DNA of 64,000 nt from Typhlomys cinereus (GCA_023101885.1 JALPQD010000102.1:2354971-2418970), one strand, 5' to 3'; positions 10,996 to 21,812 are shown, numbered from the stretch's first letter. The notes: a model not told the origin generated them from the sequence alone. Numbers and translations are program-made.

Positions 10996-11689
10996 GAGTT
11001 TAAACAATTTAAAAACTATTTCCTCAGACAAATGTGATGGTATAAATATAACAGTGCTTTATCATTGATAGCTTTTAATAATTTATTGCCTTCTTCATCA
11101 AGAGCAACTAACTGTCCTGACACCATGCAGCTTTCATTGTCCTATAGTTCTCCTCCCCGACGTTATGTGATAGGTTATGTTATTGAATTACCTGGAAGCA
11201 GGTTGTTACATTATATTCTCAAGAAAGTCTCTTTTAGGGATGAGAGATTTAGTCTTGAAATTTTTATCCGTGAGCTTGAAATACTACTTTATGACGAAGA
11301 GAAATAGCATGCAGTTATGTGCAACAGAACTTGGATACTTTTTCTTGGCTTGAAAAAGAAATAGCCCCTTTCATGATTGTGAAAGTAAGTCTTTCTTCTT
11401 CCTCCTTAAAGGTGATTTGGAAAAATTAGGGAAGATCACAAAGGAAATAAAAATTTCCACAAAAATAACGACAGCTAATAGTTGACATATTTTCCTTCTA
11501 TGTATGTACACATCTATGCTATAAAACTGGATTATTCTACCTATGAAATCTCCTTCACAATGTTTCCCCTTCATATTAGAGTGTGACTGTTCTACAGTAT
11601 CATTAGATGGAGTTTAAAACATATTAGTCACCAATGTATGAGTATATAGCTGAAAGTATTTTTAACCAATAATCAATTATGAACATTTT
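10996..11689. other. Unique AT-rich sequence
   Basis: An 80-codon frame at 11065-11307 and a 67-codon minus-strand frame at 11371-11574 have no recognisable domains. No repeat is recognised. Confidence 0.45.
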
Positions 11690-11790
11690 AGGGTTTCTAG
11701 CTTTAGTTATTATAAATAATGCTAAAGTAAACAATAGAATACTTGCATATAGATTCATGTTTGTAATTACTCCTTGAATTCAAATAACTT
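11690..11790. repeat. Possible ancient L1 remnant
   Basis: 'tagctttagttattataaat' followed by 'aatgctaaagtaaaca' resembles a motif common in old mammalian L1 3' regions (tattataaataatgctgcaatgaaca). The match is short and the strand is not assigned. Confidence 0.3.
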
Positions 11791-11899
11791 TTAATAGCTT
11801 ACATAGCAAAGGTTAGAAACAAAATTCACAACATATACTATTATGTATTATGTTTGAAATGTAATTACATTCCAAAAAGTTTGTTCACTATTTCTTGTT

Positions 11900-12230
11900 A
11901 TTAATTAATTTTGTTCATTGATAATTTTCATACATATATGTGCTGTATTCTGATTATTCTCATTTTCTACCCTTTTTAATCTTGTCTTCCCCGTCACCCT
12001 TCCCTCTTTCCTACAAGTCCCTATCCTACATTCATGTCTTATTTGTTCATTTGTTTTGTGACCTACAGGTTTAACCAGGGCCATCTCTGCGATGAAATGA
12101 TTCATTGGGACTGGTGGGCTCACCAGTGAGTGTACAGCTGAACACCGGACTCCTCCTCTCCCACAATCTATTCATCTATCTTTAGCCAACAGCTTAGAGA
12201 TAAGCACTCCCACACACACATCACCTGCCT
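11900..12230 (-). mobile_element. Rodent L1 3' UTR fragment
   Basis: It is homologous by eye to 60350-60830: 'catacatatatgtgctgtat', 'cattctcattttctacc'-type pyrimidine stretch, 'cctacattcatgtcttattt', 'accagtgagtgtacagctga'. I recognise the series as the reverse complement of a rodent L1 (Lx-like) 3' UTR. The plus-strand relative is at 14330-15445. Confidence 0.55.
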
Positions 12231-12823
12231 GTTAGTGCCTAGTGTAGTCATCAGGCTCCATTTCTTTTAGCACTTGTGAAAATGGTAACTTCACTGCACC
12301 TGCAGGAACACTGAATATTGTAACTTTAATGTTTATTCCTAATCATGATGCTCACTGTGTTCATTTGTAGTATTTGTTTACTAGTAATGTTGGCGTTTTT
12401 CCTGTGTCCATTTGTGTTTCACACTTCTGCTTTTGTGTATATGTGATTATATCCTTGGTCCATGTTTTTTGGAACATTAGCGAATTTATACTGATTTCTT
12501 TTTATACTGAATTTTTTTACACATCTGCAAAGAATACAAAAATACTAGCCTATGTACTTGGACTGCTCGATATCTGTAATACTGTCTCTTTCTCCTCTAT
12601 TTTTCTTCATTTTCCCACTCATAAGGAGCAAAGTTGGCCTATAACTCTGCTGATTAGAGTGACACGAAGTCAGGAGAATACAAATTAGATTGACATATAT
12701 AAGAAAAGAGATTACAAAGTATTCTATAGAAGATGGGTAAACATAGATACCTCCTTGGGGGGAAAATGTTAAGAAAACAGCAGCAGAGTCAACCTGAGAT
12801 ACCCAGAAAGTCCCTGTATCATA
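12231..12823. other. Unique AT-rich sequence
   Basis: A plus-strand frame of 104 codons (12374-12688) looks hydrophobic because the DNA is T-rich. There is no supporting splice, start or similarity evidence. Confidence 0.45.
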
Positions 12824-12897
12824 AGAAAGGAAAGGAAAAGAAATGAAAGGAGGGGAGGGGAGGGGAGGAGAGAGGAGGGGAAGAGGAAGGAAGGAAA
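12824..12897. repeat. Purine (GGGGA/GAAA) low-complexity tract
   Basis: An almost pure purine run with several GGGGA units is seen directly. Confidence 0.92.
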
Positions 12898-13053
12898 CAC
12901 TAAATATGCTACTGTTTCTAGCTTGACATAAAAGAGCAGTTGGTTGAGATTCTAAAAATAGGCTTTCTTCTATATTATTTTAGAATCAAGATTTGTATAT
13001 ATATTCTAGGAAGCAGATACAACAATTTATAATTTAGATTTAAAAACAGGTCC

Positions 13054-13425
13054 CTGGAACTGGGGACATGGCTCATTCGTCAAAGTGCTCACCTTGTAAG
13101 TATGAGGACCTGAGCTCGATCTTCAGAACCAGTGGTTAAAAACTAAGTAAGCTGGCATGTGGGCACATGCTTGTTGTCTTGGCACTTGTCTATGCAGCTT
13201 GAGGCAGGCTGAGCCCTCCAACTTGCTGGTCATCTAGTCACCAAATCCAAACTAATCAGGAAATTCCAGCTTAGTAAGAGACCCTGTCTCAGAGGTGTGT
13301 TTCTGAGGATGATAACTGAGTTGTCTTCTGGCCTCCTACAGAGAGAGTGAGAAGGAGAGCGAGAGAGAGGGAGAGAGAGACAGAGAGAGAGAGAGAAAGA
13401 GAGAGAGAGAATAGAGCCTAGTTAT
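13054..13425 (+). repeat. B4 SINE
   Basis: An ID-like head 'ggaactggggacatggctca' and 'gtaagtatgaggacctgagc' is followed by a B1-like half: 'cttggcacttgtctatgcag', 'aggcaggctgagccctccaa', 'agtaagagaccctgtctcag'. This is the chimeric B4 layout. The element ends in a (GA)n tract. Confidence 0.85.
13341..13411. repeat. (GA)n microsatellite, imperfect
   Basis: GA units with occasional G or A interruptions are seen directly at the 3' end of the B4 element. Confidence 0.95.
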
Positions 13426-13705
13426 CTGCAAAGATATAGTTTTTAAAACAAATACAGAATATAGCACTAGACACACACACATGATTCCAAGACTGACAGA
13501 ATGCCCCTGGTTAGACAGTCACTTGGATTCCTGTGGCATTCAGTAGTCATAAGCAGTGTTGTCACATTAGTTGTATTACAACTAGTAATTCTGATGCCTA
13601 AATAATTTATATATCCCCATCTTTATGTGGTTAAATCCAGAGGGACATGTGTGTTTATAACACAACGTGATCACCCATTAATACTTAAATGGTATAGGAA
13701 ATACA

Positions 13706-14065
13706 GGCTGGGGAGATATCTCAAAAACAAAAAGAATTCAGACCTCTGGATCCCACATAAGAATGCTGACTGGGTGTGCTACCTGGCTGTAATTCCAGCC
13801 CTAAAAGGTGAAGCCTGGGAATTCCCAGAGCAAGCTGGCTAGCCAGGCTAGCCCTAATGGCATGCTGTGCATTTAATTAGAGACCCAGGTTCCACCCAAG
13901 GTGGAAGAGCAATTGAAAATGACTCCTGTTATATCACCTTTTGGCCACCACAGGTACACAGTCAAGTGCATTCCTATACATACTCCCACACAAACAGATG
14001 CACTCACCCACATGCAAAACACACACACAACCTCATACATACATACATGAAAGAAAAAAATGTAT
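13706..14065 (+). repeat. B4 SINE, diverged
   Basis: Head 'ggctggggagatatctcaaa', then 'gacctctggatcccacataa', 'cctggctgtaattccagccc', 'agctggctagccaggctagc' and a CA-rich tail follow the B4 order. Its first half also resembles the local DIP-like SINE, so the exact family is uncertain. Confidence 0.7.
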
Positions 14066-14248
14066 ATGGAAATAGGTATGTGTAGAATATAGGAAAATAT
14101 TTTTAGATATTAACAGTAGTTGTCTCTGAGAAATGTTAAGAGATATCTTGACTTATTCTGTCTAATTTTTCTTCTGTTTTATGTATTTTGTAATCAGATA
14201 CATAAATGCCTTCAAAATGTTCTAATTTTTTAAAAGAGTGACCTTGTG

Positions 14249-14312
14249 AGGGCTAGGGATGTTTGCCTAGTATGTACAAGGCCCTGGGTTCTGTCCCCAA
14301 TGGGTAAAAGAA
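14249..14312 (+). repeat. ID element (BC1/tRNA-Ala-derived SINE)
   Basis: 'agggctagggatgtttgcct' then 'agtatgtacaaggccctggg' and 'ttctgtccccaa' is a clear ID match, although the middle 'agctcagtggtagag' part is deleted. Confidence 0.85.
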
Positions 14313-14329
14313 TGGAAAAGTTTAAAGTA

Positions 14330-15445
14330 AAGGGGCCTCCAAAAAACAGAGAGTAGGACACTATTACTGAAGATGCAACACATATGGATCACAGGACATG
14401 GGCAAAATACAACAACTGGGACTGATTTGACAGCTTCCTCCTTGCTGGTAGCTCACATAGTACCAAAGGTCTCATCAACCTGTGAGATCTGCAAGTTACA
14501 ATAAAAATCATCATGGCAACAAGGTGACTAGCAGTATAATAGTGGCATGAGTATCAATGAGCCAACCAACAGTTTTCTGATTGGACTTAAAGCTCGCTTG
14601 TCAGAATGGAACACATTCCTGTTACTGTTAACTAGAACAGACCATATAAAAGGTAGGGGAATAGATCACTAAGAAAAAACAGACTATGAACCTTTATTTA
14701 GCTAGGAAGACAGTATACCCAACTATTCTGTAGATACCTGTTATTGTACCCGTAGACTGGAAGAATGCTCAGCACTCAACCTAGAAGCCCTCTTCTACAA
14801 TGGAAGATGTTTATTACTGAAAACCATGACTTGCCAAAATGTAGACTGCTTGTCTCTAAACAGGACATACAAGACTCACCTACCTCCAACTCAATGCCAG
14901 GGATCATTGTGGAAGAGGGGGTGGCAAGATTGTAAGACTCTGAAGTAGGAAGGTGATGGGCCATGCATGTTTGACATGACATAGTTGTGGTATACAAGAT
15001 TTCATGGCAGATACATATACAAGAATTGCTTGGCAACTGTTTTATCAATATCTCATTGTAACATCAGAAAGATTTGAAGAAGCTCCGCACCTCTCTGAGA
15101 GACTAATGAGGACTAATGCTGATGGGGGAAGTAAAGAAGGATGTTTCTTTCAATGGTACATCAATTTATCTAGAATGCTTGCTGGAGCATGAGTCATATC
15201 AGACAAAAGTCAACACAGATTACAGAAAACATAGTGGGCTCCACAAGCAAAATGATTTGAAAATAGGAGGGAGTCAGGCAAGGGAGATGAAGAGTTGTAA
15301 GGGGAAAAGGAGAGGTGATGGGATCGGGACTGAGGATTGAAAATATTGTAAAGTCACTATGCTTTATACTATATTCATATACTATTTATACTATTTTATA
15401 CTATATTAATGTATAAAACATTAAAAATAAAAATAAAATAAAGGA
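14330..15445 (+). mobile_element. Rodent L1 3' UTR with A-rich tail
   Basis: Several blocks match the rodent Lx-type L1 3' UTR as I remember it: 'gactgcttgtctctaaacag', 'ggcaagattgtaagactctg', 'aggaaggtgatgggc', 'gacatgacatagttgtggta', and 'gggagatgaagagttgtaag'. It ends in a TATACTAT-rich stretch and an A-rich tail (15421-15445). No ORF2 remnant is visible upstream, so the copy is 5'-truncated. Its left limit is approximate. Confidence 0.65.
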
Positions 15446-15757
15446 TCCCTTGGCACATTGTCTTAAGAAAGTTGGCACAGGCTCAAAGTCACAGAGCAGG
15501 GAAGGAGCAGGTTTAACAATTACTGCCATGTGTAACAGGGACTCACCCGGACTGATGAAATAACACTTGTAGAACTTTGCATGTTCTAACTGCAGACTGT
15601 TGAAAGCCCTCAAACTTAGGGTTTTGTTCAAATCGTACTGTTGGCTCAAAACAGACAATTCCCACCTTTCATTAAACTGGCATGTTGCATTGAGTTGCAT
15701 TTCATTCAGGGCTTTTGCTTACACACTCCAGATTGTCAGCTCTGCTTCACTTCTTTT

Positions 15758-15758
<1 letters not shown>
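15446..15758. other. Unique sequence between L1 tail and SINE
   Basis: No feature is recognised. Open frames here continue into the adjacent CA tract and code only for simple repeats. Confidence 0.5.
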
Positions 15759-15809
<51 letters not shown>

Positions 15810-16050
15810 TATATATATATATATCAGAGGGTACTGTGGAGGCCCAAGGGTGACTTTAAGAATCACCCTGGATTGCTCTACCTCCTTTATGCTTTGGTCT
15901 GGGGTTTCCCAAACTCTACCTTCTAGGGTCAGAAGTGCAGGTCCCTCCATTTCTGCCTGGTATTTTTTTATGTGGGATCTGGGATCTGAACTCAGGTCTT
16001 TCTGATTGCCAGGCAGAGAAACTTAACCCCTGAGCCATCTCTCCAGCTCC
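15759..16050 (-). mobile_element. DIP-like SINE, full length
   Basis: Read on the minus strand, the head is GGAGCTGGAGAGATGGCTCA (16031-16050), followed by 'gagttcagatcccagatccc' and a tail in (CA)n/(TA)n. The plus strand shows the diagnostic body 'ggtgactttaagaatcaccc'. TCTGCTTCA occurs at 15741-15749 and 16051-16059, a probable target-site duplication. Confidence 0.85.
15761..15824. repeat. (CA)24 plus (TA)n compound microsatellite
   Basis: CA units from 15761 to 15808 and then TA units to 15824 are seen directly in the tail of the flanking SINE. Confidence 0.96.
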
Positions 16051-16230
16051 TCTGCTTCATTTTAAACCTTGATGGAGAAAAATCGAGGAGGATCAAGGTT
16101 GTTTCCAGAAGTAAAGCACAGTCACACACACTCTCTTACCTGGCCTCTCTCTCTATTACAGTGGTTTTGCTTTTCACTTTCCAGTGTGCTTAACTTTTGA
16201 TGAATAAGTATGATCTCTTTTTCTTAATTT

Positions 16231-16488
16231 TATTGTGTGTGTGTGTGTGTGTGTTGTCAGAGGACACTGTGTCCCTGTGGAGACCCAAAGGTGACTTCGG
16301 GAATCACCCTGGATTGTTTCTACTTCCTTTTTTGCTTCTCTCTGGTATTTCCCAGGCTCTGCCCACTGGAGCCAGAAGTGCAGGCCACCACTGTTTCCAC
16401 TTGGCATTTTTGTGTGGGACCTGGGATCCAAACTCAGGACCTCTGCTTTCGAGGTACAGTCTTAACCCCTGAGCCATCTCTCCAGCCT
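16231..16488 (-). mobile_element. DIP-like SINE, full length
   Basis: The head on the minus strand is AGGCTGGAGAGATGGCTCAG. The plus strand shows 'ggtgacttcgggaatcaccc', 'cccaggctctgcccactgga' and 'gtgtgggacctgggatccaa'. TGATCTCTT lies on both sides (about 16211 and 16494), a probable target-site duplication. The tail is (GT)n at 16234-16254. Confidence 0.87.
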
Positions 16489-17642
16489 GAACGTGATCTC
16501 TTATGAGGAGAAGGAAGTCCAGAAGAATTTTGTCTCTGAAGATCTCCTTCAAACAAAGTGCTGTAAGCTTAAGTAAAATACCGTCCTTAAAAGGGCAAGA
16601 TCTTTACTGTCCTTCTAGAGTTTGAAACTGGATCTTCTTACCCTGGCAAAGATTTAGTCAGTTTAACAGGTAGAAGCCATCTAGCTTCAAGGCACTTGCG
16701 ATGTGTTGACTCCCTGTGCATAGAGCCTGTGCAGAGGAGCTGGACACAGGATTCAGGTGGAAATTAGCCAACTGGATTTTCAGCTTATTTAGCATTTATT
16801 TCCCTGTTGGCTTGGAGGAGGAGCAGCTAATGTGGCATACCAAGCAAGCATCACTCAAAATGCTGAAGGTTGCAGGAGTCTACAGTAAGTGCTTGAGACC
16901 TCATGCAAAATGTGAGTTGAAGATGCTAAGTACAAATATGTAAAGTGCTGGAATCAGAAGTCAGAAGCAAAAAAAAAAAAAAAAAATCATGACCAAAAAG
17001 TTCAGGCTAATGTTAAATGATGATAGTTGACATAAAATATCATTGAATTAATTGCCAGTTATTTTCAAGCTTAATATGTGTCTGAGACAATGAATGTATG
17101 GAAGATACATCTGAAAAAAAACTTTTTTAGGAGTTACTATTCCCTGTTGGCCATATGGCATCGGTAGATCTATATGGGTGAAAATATTCATTTGGAGGGC
17201 ACAGGAGGAAGAAGAAGTAAGAGTGGGTTTTGGAATGTCTGAAGGATGCTTGTGAAGGTACAGGCTCAGTCTAGAGCCAGTGCACTGGACTTACAGGAAG
17301 CAGAATGGGGCAAAGCTTTATAAAGATTCGAGCTATCCCAGGCTGGAATGGGTCACTCTGGAAGAGAGTTTGTGAAGAAAGCACACAAAAGTTAAAAGAG
17401 TACAGCGGTAGGTGATGGGCTTCCACCAAGACTAATTATATGAATCAGAGCATTAAAAATTCGAGTCTTTTAAATCTTTCTTTAGTTTTATACCATCTTT
17501 TGCACTAACTTGTTGATCTTACTGCCTTTATTATATTTGAGGTAGATAAGGAGTAAATTAGGACATTCAAATGACTTAAAATTATAGAGAAGCACCAGCA
17601 GGCCAGGCTGCCCTATGCTTCCTTCTTGGCATCTGTTTCTGT
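16489..17642. other. Unique sequence with a poly(A) run
   Basis: Nothing is recognised apart from a pure A-run at about 16967-16986. A 75-codon frame at 16716-16943 has no recognisable domain. Confidence 0.45.
16967..16986. repeat. Poly(A) run
   Basis: A run of about 20 A is seen directly. No retroposed gene is recognisable upstream. Confidence 0.9.
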
Positions 17643-17735
17643 TTGAAACAGGGTCTCACAATATAGCCCAGATGGGTTGTACTACATTCTTTCCAAGTGC
17701 AGAAGACAAGTGTGCGTGTGTAGCACCTTCTTCTG
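17643..17735 (-). repeat. B1 SINE, partial
   Basis: 'ttgaaacagggtctcacaat' then 'atagcccagatgggttgtac' is the reverse complement of the B1 3' half. The rest is degraded. Confidence 0.7.
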
Positions 17736-17769
17736 TGCTGATGAGTTAGAATACCCGGCTGGTTTATTT

Positions 17770-17915
17770 AGCACTTATAACTAACAACGTTGTTTTATCT
17801 CATTAGCTGAGCTGCCGAAATTTAAGTTCTGAGGAAATCTCAGATAATTACAGACCCTTTGATCTGGAGTACTCCCCAGTTAATGTGGGAGCAGATGTTG
17901 GCCTGTATTAAGCAC
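17770..17915. promoter_or_regulatory. Candidate conserved non-coding element
   Basis: This is repeat-free DNA with tightly packed AT-rich core motifs: 'ctcattagctgagctgccga', 'tcagataattacagaccctt', 'ccccagttaatgtgggagca'. It carries TAATTA- and TTAATG-type homeodomain cores. The appearance is that of conserved enhancer DNA; this is inference only. Confidence 0.3.
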
Positions 17916-17924
17916 AGAGATTGA

Positions 17925-17925
17925 A

Positions 17926-17965
<40 letters not shown>
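17925..17965. repeat. (GA)n microsatellite
   Basis: GA units with one AAAG interruption are seen directly. Confidence 0.96.
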
Positions 17966-18324
17966 TGGGAGGCTCTCAGAAAGCTTCTGGTGGCATCCAA
18001 CTGGATTTGGGTTTTGGCTTCTCTTAGAGCAACTAGCAAGTGAGATTTCAGTACTAGTTGATTACTCCTTTGCCTCCAATCAGCTGGCTGCTTCCTTAGT
18101 ATTTCTCTTTAACGATTGTATCAAGGTGTTTTAAAGAACTAAAGAATAATCTCTAAATTTGCATTCATTTCTATGAAGGCCCATCTCTATGTGTAGGTTT
18201 GGGGGAAGGATGACGCTGAGGGAGAATTCTGTCCATGTGACTACTTTTGGAACTGAAATACAATTCGTTTACAAGTACAGTGAAGGTAGGTATGTTGAAC
18301 AGTCTCTGCTTCCCAAGTATGGGA

Positions 18325-18745
18325 GTTAGTTTCAGGAGTCAAGCTGACCTTTAAGAACTGAACCATTAGGCATACCTATATAAGAAATTATTTAGTTAAG
18401 GCAAACCTGTAAGAGATTGTCAGTTTCATAAATGATGTGGGAAGACCCAGCCCCTAGAAGGTGAGGGACCAGTGCCTGGGTAGACTGAGATGATGGAAAG
18501 AGAACTAATTGAAACCTGGCAAACTGGCAAGCTAAAAACTGACAAGCGAGAAGATTTGCATTGGTCAGTGCCTGCACTCTGTTCTCGCCGTGGGCCTGGT
18601 GTGACCAGCTCACTTGGCCCCTGACACTGGCATCACTCTCACATCATGATCAGCTGTACAGCCATGAACACCAGTAAACTCCCTGTCCCCTCAAACTGTC
18701 GGGGTCACGTAGTGATTACAGCAACAGAATGTGAAACCGAGACAG
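18325..18745 (+). mobile_element. MaLR LTR, MT-like, sense orientation
   Basis: The order of an MT-type LTR is preserved: 'gtcaagctgacctttaagaa', 'gatgtgggaagacccagccc', 'gatcagctgtacagccatga' and 'gtgattacagcaacagaatg'. It is the only MaLR copy that I place on the plus strand. The 73-codon frame on the opposite strand lies inside it and is not a gene. Confidence 0.6.
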
Positions 18746-19266
18746 CGAGTCGGCCACATCTTCCCCATTGTTCTTGCTTAGACAGGCTGTTTGATGAATA
18801 TGTATTCTGAGAATCAAGGGGGAGAGTCACATGCTTGGACAGATTCACATCCGCTTCTCTAGAAAGCCACTTCCCAGTGCCCCCTGCTGTCCCTCTGGCT
18901 CCCCAGGCCTGGGACCACACGCAACAGCTGGAACTAAACTGAATTGTTCACGGGTCCTGGCAGCGTTTACCTGACCTGCGAGTTCAGAACTCAGAAGGAT
19001 CCATTATCATCAGAGGCAGAGTACGGAGAGTCCACACCAACACATCCCCAAGACCGACTGCATTGCCAGTGTGAAACGGAACACGCTCAGAACTTCCCAG
19101 GCTTCATCTTTCCAGCTAAGAGGCTGCTTGCCCCATCCACTGGGCTCAGCAAGTAGGGAACTATAAACACCGCTGGAACTTGTGAGCGCAGCTCCTTTAC
19201 ATGCAGAACCGTGTATGTTAGGGTGATGGGTGGAACAAGAGACACAGATTGCTTTGCATCATGATT
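18746..19266. other. Unique sequence of moderate GC
   Basis: No repeat is recognised. Short open frames on both strands (about 70 codons) show no domains. Confidence 0.45.
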
Positions 19267-19278
19267 AAGAAAGTTCCA

Positions 19279-19484
19279 GGGGCTGGAGAGGTGGCTCAGG
19301 GGTTAAGCCTCTGCCTTGCAGGCAGAAGGTCCTGAGTTCAGATCCTAGACCCCACATATAGATGCTGGGCGGAAGCCGGGGCAGCCTGCGTTTCTGGTCC
19401 TGGTAGGGCGGAGCCTGTGAATCCCCGGGCAGAGTAAACAAGGAGGTGGAGGCGTCCATGGTGGTTCCCGAATTCGTCCGCGGT

Positions 19485-19537
<53 letters not shown>

Positions 19538-19579
19538 ACACACACACACATACAAGCATAATTGAATAAAAAAAAAAAA
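19279..19579 (+). mobile_element. Young DIP-like SINE, full length, with target-site duplication
   Basis: It is near-identical to the copy at 8059: head GGGGCTGGAGAGGTGGCTCA, 'cctgagttcagatcctagac', 'gtcctggtagggcggagcct' and 'ccgaattcgtccgcggttct', then (CA)n and an A tail. A 12-bp duplication AAGAAAGTTCCA is exact at 19267-19278 and 19580-19591. The intact duplication and high GC indicate recent insertion. Confidence 0.93.
19489..19552. repeat. (CA)n microsatellite in SINE tail
   Basis: Long CA run with one GACA interruption, seen directly. Confidence 0.95.
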
Positions 19580-19591
19580 AAGAAAGTTCCA

Positions 19592-20162
19592 AAGACTAAC
19601 ACGACCAGGACAGCCGCTGTCCAGACGCTCTGGAATCACTTTGGTGACTTCGTTAGCATCCGAACTATATTTTTCACAAGTTCTCTTCCAACCAATTAGA
19701 TATTCGTTCTGATTAAAAAAAAAACTTTTTTTTCCTTTCATTAATAGTTTTCAGATGTTCCATGGATAGAGTGGCCAAGATGAAAACTTTTCATAAGTTA
19801 TCAAAACAAATGTCTTGTTCATAGATGATGGATCTAAAGAGGAGGACATGCTGTCATTCCGGAAGCTGTGACTGCTTGTGTCTCTCAGTTTGACATGGAT
19901 CTGCCTAAGCTCCTGCAAATAAAATGTACACTCATTAAAATAATGAGATGAATAAGGGCTTCTAGCCATCAAAGTATAACCTGGAGCTAGCATATAATAA
20001 GGTAAGGTCCATCTTTACAGAGTATCCAGGATGTCAGTGTTGGATAGACAGATTCAGTGACATTCAAAAACAGGTCCCAGCCTAGTATGTGCTAATGTGC
20101 TGAATCTAAGTAGGACATTGAGAATGACCAGTTAGTGGGATGATACCAAACACACTAAAGAA
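19592..20162. other. Unique sequence, no feature recognised
   Basis: No repeat or gene is recognised. An 80-codon minus-strand frame (19751-19993) has no domain. Confidence 0.45.
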
Positions 20163-20250
20163 TCTCCTCATTCTCTCTCTCTGTCTCTCTGTCTTTTTCT
20201 CTTTCTCTGTGTGTGTGTGTGCACGTGCGCGCACGCGTGCCTGTCTGTGT
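20163..20250. repeat. (TC)n/(TG)n simple repeat
   Basis: A CT-rich stretch passes into TG and CGCG-containing units. It is the simple-repeat tail region of the adjacent minus-strand SINE. Confidence 0.9.
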
Positions 20251-20521
20251 GTCTCTATATGTATCTGTGTGTATGTGTGTGTGTACAGGACACTTCAGTG
20301 TGTGTGCCTGTGAAGGCCCGGTGGTGATTACAGGAATCATCCTGGATTGTTCTACCTCCTTTAGTTTTGCTCTGAGGTTTTCCAGATTCTTCCTTGAACT
20401 GGAATTTCAGGCTGCCACCATTTCTTTTTTTTTTTTTTTTTTTAGCATTTATGCACATTATATGGGGATCCGAACTCAGATTCCTTTGCTTTCAAGAGAC
20501 TCCTGAGCCATCTCTCTAGCC
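20205..20521 (-). mobile_element. DIP-like SINE, diverged
   Basis: The minus-strand head is GGGCTAGAGAGATGGCTCAG. The plus strand shows 'ggtgattacaggaatcatcc' and 'ctacctcctttagttttgct'. A T-run of about 19 (20426-20444) has expanded inside the body. Confidence 0.85.
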
Positions 20522-20989
20522 CATGAGTGGCAACAATTAATGATGATATTGTCTCTAAACTGAGATCCACCAAGGTCACACGGGCCAGTGAGAGCCAAGT
20601 GGGTACTACTTTGAGTCTATTCCCCAGCCCCCTAGCTTGAAATGCCTCCCCTGTGCTTCTGGCTAAGTGGAAATCAGTGCTAGGAGACTCCAAGCTCCAA
20701 GATGGCAGATCTGCCTGCCCAGTCCATCTTCCGGGTCCCCGGTGCCTAGTTCCCTCCTCACCGGTCAGCCTCCATGACTTTCTCCCTAAGTTTCTGCAGC
20801 ACCATTTTCCCCTGAACTGGCCTGATTTCCTGTCCTCCCCTGGGCTTCCAAGGCTCCCTGGCAGTGGTTATCATAGCCTTTGAGAATGAAATACCTCAAA
20901 ACCCACATAAGATGATACGATGCCATCTCTTGGCTACTGAGCCTGGCTGAGATTGGACTGAGGTTGCTCCCTCTACTCCCAACCCTGGT
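20522..20989. other. Unique sequence, no feature recognised
   Basis: Moderate-GC unique DNA with short open frames on both strands and no recognisable domains. Confidence 0.45.
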
Positions 20990-21285
20990 TTTTTTTTTTT
21001 TTTTTTTAATTTCAGCTCATACAAACTTATTAGGTACACCAGTTCCCTCCCTTCCTCCTCCTCCCCCCTTACCCCCTGCTCCCCCTCCTCACCCTTCTCC
21101 CTCCCCATCCCCCAGTGCCTCCCGCCCCAATTCCCAGAGAGTCCTTTCTTGTGCATGTCTGATTTTCCTCTGGGCCCTCCTCTCCTATGACGTACAAGGA
21201 CCCAGTGGCCTTTCCCTGAACCCTTTCCCGTGTTCCCCTTAGGTATAGGAACACTGCCTGCAGGCCGGTGAGCTTTCATGAAATT
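20990..21285 (-). mobile_element. L1-like 3' end fragment with polypyrimidine tract
   Basis: It starts with a T-run (20989-21007), i.e. a minus-strand poly(A), followed by 'tcatacaaacttattaggta' and a strongly pyrimidine-rich block (21040-21115). The order is shared with the nested insertion at 53241-53705. Flanks 'cccaaccctggttt' (20978-20991) and 'cccaactcaggttt' (21286-21299) match at 12 of 14, a probable target-site duplication. The G-rich polypurine tract on the minus strand is typical of L1 3' UTRs. Confidence 0.6.
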
Positions 21286-21299
21286 CCCAACTCAGGTTT

Positions 21300-21599
21300 G
21301 CCACAGTCTTTGTCTCCCAAGCAAATGCTTCCATCTTCCCCAAAGTTTCCCATCTCCATGTGTTGAGACCTAGAAATACATTTCATGACACAAAAGTGAG
21401 GAGCACTTTGCTTCCCAAGAGCATCAGCCCGGGGGTGTACCAGACACTCTGACAGACGAGAGACTGAAGAAGGTAGCCATCACATTCTGTTTGGAGGAAA
21501 TGAGAAAATATGTCTTCCAAAATTCCCAAAGCCGATCTTTAGTACACTATGAATGTAGAAGTTGGATGCATGCAATAGGTTGAAAGCAACAAATCTCTT
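21300..21599. other. Unique sequence, no feature recognised
   Basis: No repeat or gene is recognised. Confidence 0.5.
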
Positions 21600-21812
21600 C
21601 TTTTTTTGGCTTTTATTTGAATGCATGAGTATGTATGTGTGTGTGTGTGTATACTGTATGTGCCTGTGATACCAGGGATCATCCTAGGTTGTTTCTGCCA
21701 CCTTATTGCTTTCAGGGCTGGAAATACAGGCTGCCGCTGTATTTTGGGATCCAAACTCAGGTCCTTCTGTTTTAGAGGCAAAGGCTTAACTCCTGAGCTA
21801 CCTCTCCAGCCT
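21600..21812 (-). mobile_element. DIP-like SINE, internally shortened
   Basis: The minus-strand head is AGGCTGGAGAGGTAGCTCAG. The plus strand shows 'accagggatcatcctaggtt' and 'ttgggatccaaactcaggtc'. CAACAAAT occurs at 21587-21594 and 21813-21820, a probable target-site duplication. The body lacks some of the segment seen in longer copies. Confidence 0.8.

Noticed and set aside
12374..12688. 104-codon hydrophobic frame suggesting a membrane protein
   Set aside because: The hydrophobicity follows from T-rich DNA. No similarity, splice or promoter context is visible.
15600..16005. Overlapping open frames with runs of His-Thr, Val-Cys and Ile-Tyr
   Set aside because: They are translations of (CA)n and (TA)n repeats in SINE tails, seen in several frames and both strands.
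19265..19741. 158-codon minus-strand frame, the longest in the window
   Set aside because: Its central part is the opposite strand of a young SINE and its CA tail, including Val-Cys runs. It is not a gene.
20896..21279. 127-codon Gly/Arg/Glu-rich minus-strand frame
   Set aside because: It translates the polypurine tract of an L1-like 3' end.
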